A DNA stretch of 12,549 bases from Opitutales bacterium (GTDB lineage Bacteria; Verrucomicrobiota; Verrucomicrobiia; Opitutales; Intestinicryptomonadaceae). The notes under the pieces were generated by a model. It saw only the letters and a program-made list of their open reading frames with translations. It did not search any database and was not told where the DNA came from. Shown in pieces: positions 7,363 through 12,549 of this stretch. The stretch is taken from positions 1 to 12,549 of the forward strand of contig JAGBOM010000064.1 in the NCBI GenBank assembly GCA_017633865.1. Direction: 5' to 3'. The translations under genes and the position numbers were made by a program. Each line of letters starts with the position of its first letter. The first letter of the stretch is position 1.

Positions 7363-8676
7363 TTATAATCGCGGGGCGAAGAGGCACATTCCAGCCCCGT
7401 CGAGAGAGTCGTCCGGAAAAATCGTTTTCATCTGCCTAATTTCAAGATTCGGCAGGAGCGCGGCGGCTCGCTTTGGAGCCTCCTCGTTTTCGAGAGGGTC
7501 TATAGAGCAGGTGGAGTACGCGAGGCGTCCGTTCGGCTTTAAAAACTTTGCCGCCTCCAAAATCAGGCGCAGCTGGATTTCGGCGCAGGCGGAGATGTCG
7601 GCGGGCGAAAGGCGGTAGCGGGCGTCGGGGCGGCGGCGCAAAACCCCCGTGTTGGAGCAGGGCGCGTCCAGAAAAACCGCGTCGTATTTTTCGGGCAGAC
7701 TCTCCCTTTTTAGAGCGCCGGCAAGTTCGCCTTTTATGATGTCGGCGGACACGGCGCGGGCGTTTAAAAATCCGATTTTTGAAAGGTTTTGCTTGAGCAG
7801 CTCAAAGCGTTCGCCGGGGAGGTCGACGCTTACAAGCGAGGTTTTAGCCAAGTCTTTGCCCGATTTTAAAGCGAGGTCGGCAAGAATCCTGCTTTTGCCC
7901 CCGGGCGCGGCGCACAAGTCGAGTATTTTCTCGCCGCCTTTCGGGTTTAAAAGGGCGGGGGCGAAGCTTGTGGCGGGGTCTTGTATGTAGAAAAAGGGCG
8001 AGTTTAAAAGCGGCGAAATTTTATCGAAAGCCCCGCCCTTCAGCCTAAAAAATCCCTCAACGGCGCACGCTTCAAAAAATTCGGAGTATTTCTTAAAAAT
8101 CTCGGCGGCCTCTTGGGAGGGCGAGACGCGCAAAAAAACGCCCGCGGGCTTTGAGTTTTGGCGCATGATTTCAACCGCCTTCCCCTCGCCGAACCGGGAC
8201 TTCCACGACTTTGCAAGCCAAAGCGGGTGGCTGTACAAAAGAGCGAAGTCTTCAAGCGATTTTGCGCTTAGCTTCGCCTTTTCGTACTCGGGGGCGAATT
8301 TTCTTAATACGGCGTTTGCCATGGCGGCTTCGGGCTTTGAAAAGCGCTCTTTGCAGCATTGAACCCACGCGTGCGCGATTTGCGCGGTTTTTTCGGGCGG
8401 GCTTGCCAAAATCTCCGCCGCCGCGCACTTTAAAAGCGAAAAAAGCAGCGCTTTCGGCCTTTTCCGCAAAAAACGGGACAAAATCGACTCTATTATCCGC
8501 TTATTGCGCAAAAGATTTAAAAAGATAAATTGACAAAAGCCTCTTTCTTCTCCGTATTTATAAAAAAGGGAAAATTTAGAGTCGAAAAATTTGTCCAGCT
8601 TGGCGGGCTGTTTTTCGTACTCGGCGTGTAGTTTTGCGGCGCGGGCAAGTTTGTCGGTGGCTTGGGCTTTCGGCAT
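7363..8676 (-). CDS. rsmB: 16S rRNA (cytosine(967)-C(5))-methyltransferase RsmB
   Basis: RsmB methylates C967 (E. coli numbering) of 16S rRNA with S-adenosylmethionine. The 437-residue protein has an N-terminal NusB-like helical RNA-binding domain (about 10-135) and a C-terminal Rossmann methyltransferase domain. Visible motifs are IQDPATS (231-237), SAM motif I LDLCAAPGGKS (252-262), DAPCSNTGVLRRRPD (337-351) with Cys340, and YSTCSIDPLENE (387-398) with the catalytic Cys390. The Cys pair corresponds to the Cys325/Cys375 pair of E. coli RsmB. The length is normal for the family. The ATG at 8676-8674 has no Shine-Dalgarno on the minus strand. The gene is divergent from the GreA-type gene, with a 57-base shared upstream region, and the orphan gene follows it. 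A general Nop2/Sun-type rRNA m5C methyltransferase is the alternative, but the NusB domain argues for RsmB. Confidence 0.93.
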   Translation of the reverse strand: MPKAQATDKLARAAKLHAEYEKQPAKLDKFFDSKFSLFYKYGEERGFCQFIFLNLLRNKRIIESILSRFLRKRPKALLFSLLKCAAAEILASPPEKTAQIAHAWVQCCKERFSKPEAAMANAVLRKFAPEYEKAKLSAKSLEDFALLYSHPLWLAKSWKSRFGEGKAVEIMRQNSKPAGVFLRVSPSQEAAEIFKKYSEFFEACAVEGFFRLKGGAFDKISPLLNSPFFYIQDPATSFAPALLNPKGGEKILDLCAAPGGKSRILADLALKSGKDLAKTSLVSVDLPGERFELLKQNLSKIGFLNARAVSADIIKGELAGALKRESLPEKYDAVFLDAPCSNTGVLRRRPDARYRLSPADISACAEIQLRLILEAAKFLKPNGRLAYSTCSIDPLENEEAPKRAAALLPNLEIRQMKTIFPDDSLDGAGMCLFAPRL

Positions 8677-8697
8677 TTTATAAATTGTTTGCGCGGC

Positions 8698-8725
8698 ATA
8701 TTACACATCCTCCATTTAAAAACAA
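8698..8725 (-). promoter_or_regulatory. Possible rsmB promoter
   Basis: On the minus strand a -35 box TTGTTT (plus 8720-8725) and a -10 box TAATAT (plus 8698-8703) are 16 bases apart. A start near 8691 would give a leader of about 15 bases. The boxes fill the 57-base gap between the divergent rsmB and GreA-type starts. I saw no equally good plus-strand promoter there. Confidence 0.4.
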
Positions 8726-8733
8726 ATAAAAAT

Positions 8734-10689
8734 ATGACTTCCGAAGCGATAAAATCTCTCATTGAAAAGAACGCCAAACTCGAGGGCAAAAAAGAGCTGC
8801 TCGAAAAGTTTGCAGACGGCGCGTTTTGCATGCACTCGTCTTGGGGATTGGGGCGCATAAAAAATTACGACGCCGCCGCAAACAGGCTTATTATAGATTT
8901 TGAAGGCAAGCCGGGGCATTCGATGGATCCCGTGTTCTGCGTTGACAAGCTCGAAGTCCTCGATGAAGACAACGTTCTCGTCCGCAACGCCCTTAACCCG
9001 AAGGCCGTGGAAGCCGAGCTGAAGGAAGCTCCCGCGAAGTTCGTCGAAAATCTTCTGGCAAAAATGCCGGAGCAGTCGGCCACCGCCGTCGAGCTTGAAA
9101 ACGTTTTGGTCCGCCTTTTCGCTTCGGAAAAGGAATTCCGCTCATGGTGGAACAAGGCCAAGAAGCTTCTGGTGCGCGACCCCAAAGTGGCGTGCCCCAA
9201 AACCAAGAACGAATACTACGTGCTCCGCGAAGAGGAGATTAAGCCCGAAAAGGAGCTTTTGAGCGAATACTTCCTTAACCGCGACCCCAAGAAGAAGATT
9301 CTCCTCGCGGAAAAGCTTTTCCGCCTGGTCGATTCAAGCGGCGACAAGGAAGCCATCGGCGAAAGCGTAAAAACCATTGAAGACGACCTCGAAAAAATCA
9401 AGGAGGAGCTTACCTCCGCGATTAAAACCGCCCGCTCCCTCAGCCAGGCCGACAAGCTCCACGGCATTTGGGTCAGAAACGACCTGGTGCGCTTTCTCTA
9501 CCCCGAAGACGAGGACAGGGTCGAGGCTCTCTCGCCGCGCAGCAGCGAAATCATCGCCCAGACTATAGACCAAGACAACAAGGACGGCCTAAGCGAGCTC
9601 GCCAAAAACCTGCCCTCGGCCTACTACAACCGCTTTCTCGACCTCATCACCCGCATATATCCCGACAAGTGGCGCGAAATGGTTCTGGATTTGCTCCAAA
9701 AAAGCGACGGCCGCTTTACGAACGAGTGCGTAAACTTCCTCGTCGACTGGAAGGGCTCGTCCAACTACGTCAAGGGCGAGGCCGGCAAGCTTGAGGACGA
9801 GAAGGACGCCGACTGCAAAAAGCTCGTCGAGGAAAGCCTCCACCGCTGGCTTGAGGAGCAGACTCTCCGCGGCCCCGTAATTTTGTGGATTGTCAAAAAC
9901 CGCAACGCCGCAAAATACAAGGGTATACTCTCCTCGCTCATCGGGCAGAAGCTCTTTACCGCGCTTCTTAGCGCGATTGACGACGAGGCTCTGCAAAGCG
10001 ACTCAAACCGCAGAATCCCGCTGGTCGACGCCCTTAGCGACGACGGCAATTTGGTGGCCGACCTCCTTAGGGGCGCGCCCGCCGAAACCGCGCGAGACTG
10101 GGCGCAAAGCCTGCTCTTGAACCAGGGCTTTGACGACCTCACGCAAAAATCAATCCTCGCCCGCTTCATAAAAATCTACCCGAACGTCCAGACGCTCGTA
10201 GCAGGCAGGGGAGACACGAAGGCGGAGCGCCTTTACGTCTCGAAGGAGTCTTTGGAGGCGCGCCGCGCGGAGCTCGAAGACATCATCAAAAACCAGATTC
10301 CCGCCAGCAAAAAGGCCATCGAGGCCGCCCGCGAGCTTGGCGACTTGCGCGAAAATTCCGAATACAAGATGGCGCGCGAGCACGACGAAACCCTGTCGGC
10401 GCGCCGCGCCCAGCTGCAGCGCGACATCTCGAGGGCGGAGGTTGTCGACTTTGCGATGGCTCCGACGGACGTTGTCGGCATAGGCTCCGTCGTAACTCTC
10501 GAGAAGGACGGCAAGGGCAGGGAAACTTGCTACATACGCGGCGCTTGGGACAGCGATCCCGACAAGAACATCTACTCCTACAAGACGCCTCTTGCGCAGG
10601 CCTTGCTTGAGCGCAGGGTCGGCGACGTTGTCGAGACGAACATCGAGGGGCACAAGACAATCTGGAAGATTCTGTCCATCACCGTTTAG
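8734..10689 (+). CDS. greA: Giant GreA/GreB-family transcript cleavage factor with long N-terminal extension
   Basis: Residues 500-651 form a complete GreA-type factor, which enters the RNA polymerase secondary channel and stimulates cleavage of backtracked RNA. The coiled-coil starts LYVSKESLEARRAELEDII. Its tip carries ELGDLRENSEYKMARE with acidic residues Asp537 and Glu540, matching the catalytic Asp41/Glu44 of E. coli GreA. The C-terminal FKBP-like domain includes VGIGSVVTLEKDG and RRVGDVVETNIEG. The first 499 residues are not in classical GreA (about 158 residues). Near residues 30-80 (FCMHSSWGLGRIKNYD, then VDKLEVL) there is a small beta-rich segment reminiscent of CarD/Tudor RNA-polymerase-interaction domains; this is a weak resemblance. 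Residues about 85-495 are helical and charged. Long GreA proteins of this kind are, as I recall, known in Chlamydiae, which suggests a PVC trait. ATG 8734 is preferred over an upstream in-frame ATG (8662) that overlaps rsmB. It lacks a Shine-Dalgarno and has an A-rich leader. Confidence 0.9.
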   Translation: MTSEAIKSLIEKNAKLEGKKELLEKFADGAFCMHSSWGLGRIKNYDAAANRLIIDFEGKPGHSMDPVFCVDKLEVLDEDNVLVRNALNPKAVEAELKEAPAKFVENLLAKMPEQSATAVELENVLVRLFASEKEFRSWWNKAKKLLVRDPKVACPKTKNEYYVLREEEIKPEKELLSEYFLNRDPKKKILLAEKLFRLVDSSGDKEAIGESVKTIEDDLEKIKEELTSAIKTARSLSQADKLHGIWVRNDLVRFLYPEDEDRVEALSPRSSEIIAQTIDQDNKDGLSELAKNLPSAYYNRFLDLITRIYPDKWREMVLDLLQKSDGRFTNECVNFLVDWKGSSNYVKGEAGKLEDEKDADCKKLVEESLHRWLEEQTLRGPVILWIVKNRNAAKYKGILSSLIGQKLFTALLSAIDDEALQSDSNRRIPLVDALSDDGNLVADLLRGAPAETARDWAQSLLLNQGFDDLTQKSILARFIKIYPNVQTLVAGRGDTKAERLYVSKESLEARRAELEDIIKNQIPASKKAIEAARELGDLRENSEYKMAREHDETLSARRAQLQRDISRAEVVDFAMAPTDVVGIGSVVTLEKDGKGRETCYIRGAWDSDPDKNIYSYKTPLAQALLERRVGDVVETNIEGHKTIWKILSITV

Positions 10690-10847
10690 GCGATTGCTTT
10701 TGGCGAATTTCGGCGTTGCTTCAAAAAACCTACAATAGTCATGTGCGTTAAGCACACTCCTATCGTAGGTTTTTTTCGCGCCTTGAACTGCATCCAAAAT
10801 CAATGCGCCTAAATGGGCTCACAACGGTTTTTTCTTTCCACTATTTT
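10686..10847. repeat. Tandem structured repeat, unit 1 (162 bp)
   Basis: The unit runs from TTAGGCGAT, which contains the GreA-type stop codon, to the next TTAGGC. Blocks shared with unit 2 come in this order: TTAGGC, GGCGAAT (10702-10708), a GCTT/A-tract, hairpin, T-tract, CCTTGAACTGC (10781-10791) and CAAAATC (10795-10801). Hairpin and tail blocks sit 155-156 bases before their unit 2 counterparts. No reading frame is preserved. The orientation of any transcript is unknown. Confidence 0.8.
10723..10776 (+). terminator. Bidirectional hairpin of unit 1 (GreA-type gene terminator)
   Basis: Six A (10723-10728) precede a stem of CCTACAATAG (10729-10738) with CTATCGTAGG (10760-10769), which holds one A-C mismatch. 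An inner stem TGTGC/GCACA closes the loop GTTAA. Seven T (10770-10776) follow. With an A-tract before and a T-tract after, it should terminate in both directions: the GreA-type gene from the left and anything passing the tRNA terminator from the right. Confidence 0.75.
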
Positions 10848-11010
10848 TTAGGCTATGGCGAATAACTGTGTCGCTTAAAAAAAGACGGCAATGTCGAGTA
10901 TGTTTAAATACACTCCATCGCCGTCTTTTTTTTGCTCCTTGAACTGCGCTCAAAATCTCTGCCCCAAAACCAACGAACTCCGAGTGTTTTTCTTTTTTCC
11001 TTTTTTTTAA
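10848..11010. repeat. Tandem structured repeat, unit 2 (163 bp)
   Basis: The unit starts with TTAGGCTAT (10848-10856) and ends where the same 9-mer recurs at 11011. The blocks keep the unit 1 order: GGCGAAT (10857-10863), CGCTT plus A-tract, hairpin, T-tract, CCTTGAACTGC (10937-10947) and CAAAATC (10951-10957). Over 10933-10962, 23 of 30 bases match unit 1. The sequence between blocks has diverged, ending in a T-rich run. Confidence 0.8.
10877..10933 (+). terminator. Bidirectional hairpin of unit 2
   Basis: Seven A (10877-10883) precede GACGGCAATG (10884-10893), which pairs with CATCGCCGTC (10916-10925) with one A-C mismatch. An inner stem GTAT/ATAC closes the loop GTTTAA, and eight T (10926-10933) follow. 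The arms differ from those of unit 1 but remain paired. It is probably a terminator for both strands. Confidence 0.75.
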
Positions 11011-11019
11011 TTAGGCTAT
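11011..11019. repeat. Start of a third repeat unit (truncated)
   Basis: TTAGGCTAT here is identical to the start of unit 2 (10848-10856), at a distance of 163 bases. The following sequence does not continue the repeat (no GGCGAAT block or matching hairpin). It is either a truncated third unit or the direct repeat that bounds unit 2. Confidence 0.5.
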
Positions 11020-11047
11020 TTTTTATTCAGATTTTTTTGAAGGAGCT

Positions 11048-11064
11048 ATTAAACGAAGTTTAAT
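11048..11064. repeat. Perfect palindrome
   Basis: ATTAAAC (11048-11054) and GTTTAAT (11058-11064) flank the loop GAA. It has no T-run on either side. It lies between the repeat units and the tRNA terminator. It could be an operator-like site or part of the tRNA 3' region; its function is unknown. Confidence 0.5.
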
Positions 11065-11069
11065 GCGTG

Positions 11070-11102
11070 TAAAAACAGAAAAGGCGCGATGACTATCGCG
11101 CC
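11070..11102 (-). terminator. Intrinsic terminator of tRNA-Leu
   Basis: A perfect 8-bp stem, GGCGCGAT (11083-11090) with ATCGCGCC (11095-11102), has a 4-base loop. On the minus strand it is followed by TTTTCTGTTTTTA. It lies about 40 bases past the tRNA 3' end. Confidence 0.85.
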
Positions 11103-11117
11103 GAATTACCACAGATG

Positions 11118-11132
11118 GGAAGCGGAGCTTCC
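11118..11132 (-). other. Hairpin between tRNA-Leu and its terminator
   Basis: GGAAGC (11118-11123) pairs with GCTTCC (11127-11132) around a 3-base loop. It lies in the tRNA 3' trailer. It may be a trailer structure that guides 3' processing, but this is only inference. Confidence 0.4.
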
Positions 11133-11142
11133 GAAGGTCATG

Positions 11143-11226
11143 TACCTGGAGAGGGGGTCGAACCCTCATGAACTTGCGTTCGACGGATTTTGAGTCCGTT
11201 GCGTCTGCCGATTCCGCCATCCAGGC
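11143..11226 (-). tRNA. tRNA-Leu (anticodon CAA)
   Basis: This 84-nt tRNA on the minus strand has acceptor arm GCCTGGA/TCCAGGT (one G-U pair) and D-arm GGCGGAATCGGCAGACGC. The anticodon stem ACGGA/TCCGT carries the loop CTCAAAA, so the anticodon is CAA and it reads UUG. The long variable arm (GAAC, GCAA loop, GTTC) is typical of class II Leu tRNAs. The T-arm is GAGGG/CCCTC with loop TTCGACC. The discriminator is A (11143) and is followed by CA rather than CCA, so CCA must be added by the nucleotidyltransferase. It has its own promoter and terminator. Confidence 0.97.
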
Positions 11227-11243
11227 AGGTTTTTAAAGCTGAA

Positions 11244-11272
11244 ATGACATTTTATTCTCATATTGAAGTCAA
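11244..11272 (-). promoter_or_regulatory. tRNA-Leu promoter
   Basis: On the minus strand, -35 TTGACT (plus 11267-11272, 5 of 6 consensus) and -10 TGTCAT (plus 11244-11249, 4 of 6) have a 17-base spacer. The start would fall about 10 bases before the mature tRNA 5' end at 11226. Confidence 0.6.
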
Positions 11273-11342
11273 GCATTTTTATTTTGATTTCCTCATTTTT
11301 TTATTTTTATTCTGTTGTCGGAAAAAAATTTTTTTGGCCTTT

Positions 11343-12549
11343 ATGAGACTCTTTATTGCGGCGCTGTTTTTATTTTTGCCGGTTTCGGCGTTTTGCGCGG
11401 AGAGCGTTTTTGTTTTGGCGAACAAGAACGTTAAGGAGTCCGCGGATTTGGCGGCGCAATACTGCGCTTTGCGCGGAATCGGGCAAGAGAACTTAATTCT
11501 TCTCGACGTAAAAAACGCCCCGAACATTTCGCGGGCGGACTATCGTTTGCGCGTGGCCTCTCCCGTATTTGAAACGCTTAAGGCGCGAGGGATGTTTTCG
11601 GCAAGCGGGGTTTATCCGAAGGTTTCGGTTTTCGCGAACAGGGCGAAGTACGTTGTTCTTTGCAAGGGCCTGCCGTACAGGATACTGGAGGACGCCCCCG
11701 CGGGCGCGCCCAAGCCGGACGCGCATTCAAACAATTCGGCGTGTCTTGACAGCGAGCTTGCCCTGCTTTTGGAGGGGGACTACAGCTTGTCGAACTTCCG
11801 CTTAAACAAGAGCTTTAAGGCGGGCGTTTACAGCCCCATGCTAAACCAGCTGATTGTAGCGCGGCTTGACGGCATTACTTATGCCGACGCTTTAAATCTT
11901 GTTAAGAGCGCTATTTATGCCGAGCAAAACGGCCTGCGCGGCAGGGTTTATATAGACAAGTCGAAAAAGTATCCGGCGGGCGACGAGTGGCTTAGTGCCG
12001 CCGAAAAAATCCTGTCGGACAAGGGCTTCGACATTACCACCGACGAAAAGCCCGCGTGTATGGACTATTTTTTCAGGTTTGACGCGCCCGTTTTTTATTT
12101 GGGCTGGTACGCGTCGTCTCCGGTTTATTATTTTAAGAGCGATTTGGTAAAGTTTGCGCCGGGGGCGAGCGCGCTTCACATTTACTCGTTTGCGGCCTCG
12201 AATTTGGCGTCTAAAAAAACTTGGGCCCCCAATTTGGTGTCGCACGCGCCCGCCGCCGCGTTCGGGTATACGGACGAGCCTTTTTTAATCGGCACGCACC
12301 GCCCGGACATTTACGTTGCGGCTCTCGCCTCGGGCAAGACGGCGGGGGAGAGCGCGTTTTTGGCGATGTTTGCGTTTAGCTGGAAGGGTATGTTTTTGGG
12401 CGATCCTTTGTATCGCCCGTTTAGCGTGCCTTTGGAGCGCCAGCTAAAGTTTATCGAGGGCGGCAAGGTTGACGGTTTTTCGCAGTACGCGGTTATACGC
12501 GCTATGAATCTTGCCTCCGATTCTTCCGAAGCCGTGCAAATCGGCCTGC
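11343..12549 (+). CDS. Secreted TIGR03790-family protein (3' truncated by window end)
   Basis: 402 codons are present from ATG 11343 and the frame is open at the window end. The N-terminus MRLFIAALFLFLPVSAFCA is a signal peptide, so the protein is exported. The body follows the TIGR03790 pattern, a family of unknown function known mainly from Planctomycetes, Verrucomicrobia and other large-genome bacteria. The blocks, by resemblance from memory, are VFVLANKNVKESADLAAQYC (22-41), a VVLCKGLPYRI block (104-114), CLDSELALLL (134-143), LIVARLDG (170-177), AEQNGLRGRVYID (193-205), FYLGWY (251-256), PGASALHIYSFAASN (273-287), a GYTDEPFL block (308-315) and FLGDPLYRPF (351-360). No catalytic residues can be named. 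Codons are richer in T-ending forms than in the operon genes. No Shine-Dalgarno is visible; an A- and T-tract precede the ATG. The gene is divergent from tRNA-Leu. Confidence 0.8.
   Translation, partial: MRLFIAALFLFLPVSAFCAESVFVLANKNVKESADLAAQYCALRGIGQENLILLDVKNAPNISRADYRLRVASPVFETLKARGMFSASGVYPKVSVFANRAKYVVLCKGLPYRILEDAPAGAPKPDAHSNNSACLDSELALLLEGDYSLSNFRLNKSFKAGVYSPMLNQLIVARLDGITYADALNLVKSAIYAEQNGLRGRVYIDKSKKYPAGDEWLSAAEKILSDKGFDITTDEKPACMDYFFRFDAPVFYLGWYASSPVYYFKSDLVKFAPGASALHIYSFAASNLASKKTWAPNLVSHAPAAAFGYTDEPFLIGTHRPDIYVAALASGKTAGESAFLAMFAFSWKGMFLGDPLYRPFSVPLERQLKFIEGGKVDGFSQYAVIRAMNLASDSSEAVQIGL

Noticed and set aside
8517..8858. Minus-strand ORF overlapping rsmB and the GreA-type start, with a GGAGG directly before an internal ATG
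   Set aside because: The internal ATG (8699) is out of frame with rsmB, the product is low-complexity, and two well-recognised genes cover the same bases.
10686..11019. CRISPR array or insertion sequence
   Set aside because: The units are about 162 bp and diverged, with no 25-40 bp identical repeats or unique spacers, no cas genes and no transposase. The repeated TTAGGCTAT flanking unit 2 could be a target duplication, but the near-copy at unit 1 suggests it belongs to the repeat.
11064..11093. Nine-codon ORF after the 11048-11064 palindrome, a possible leader peptide
   Set aside because: AAGGAG is 19 bases from the ATG, too far, and no gene follows on the plus strand to be regulated; the bases are explained by the minus-strand tRNA terminator.
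11023..11220. 65-codon minus-strand ORF (MAESADATDSKSVE...)
   Set aside because: It is the translation of the tRNA-Leu gene, its trailer and its terminator; DATDSKSVE is the typical spurious peptide read from a Leu/Ser tRNA.

Overview
The window is a stretch of bacterial chromosome made mostly of housekeeping genes. The coding DNA is GC-rich (a hand-counted 60-base sample inside rsmB is 60% GC), the spacers are AT-rich, and most start codons lack a Shine-Dalgarno sequence. Three features point to the PVC superphylum, most likely Verrucomicrobiota: a 651-residue GreA-type factor with a huge N-terminal extension, a TIGR03790-type secreted protein, and the nusA-infB-rbfA-DHH-truB-ribF order. This assignment is inference from gene content; there is no rRNA or marker phylogeny here.

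Positions 1-6084 (+) look like one operon for translation and RNA maturation: the end of nusA (antitermination), infB (IF2), rbfA (30S maturation), an nrnA-like DHH phosphoesterase (nanoRNA/pAp turnover), truB (tRNA pseudouridine 55) and ribF (FMN/FAD synthesis). Gaps are 39, 18, 1, 25 and 1 nt. Two hairpins follow ribF. Next comes a secreted thioredoxin-fold protein (6239-6814) with a near-consensus promoter placed so close to its start codon that the mRNA would be almost leaderless, followed by a strong intrinsic terminator.

Positions 6979-8676 are on the minus strand. rsmB (16S rRNA m5C methyltransferase) is followed by a 108-codon orphan gene of about 33% GC, which has a good Shine-Dalgarno sequence and no recognisable family. 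rsmB is divergent from the giant GreA-type gene (8734-10689, +).

Between that gene and a convergent tRNA-Leu(CAA) gene (minus, 11143-11226) lies a 450-base non-coding stretch. It holds two tandem, diverged units of about 162 bp plus the start of a third. Each unit carries an A-tract/hairpin/T-tract whose arms differ in sequence but stay paired around a conserved core, followed by a conserved tail. This is the least explained structure in the window. It could be a duplicated bidirectional terminator, a small structured RNA family or a non-autonomous mobile repeat.

The window ends inside a secreted TIGR03790-family protein (11343 onward), transcribed divergently from the tRNA.
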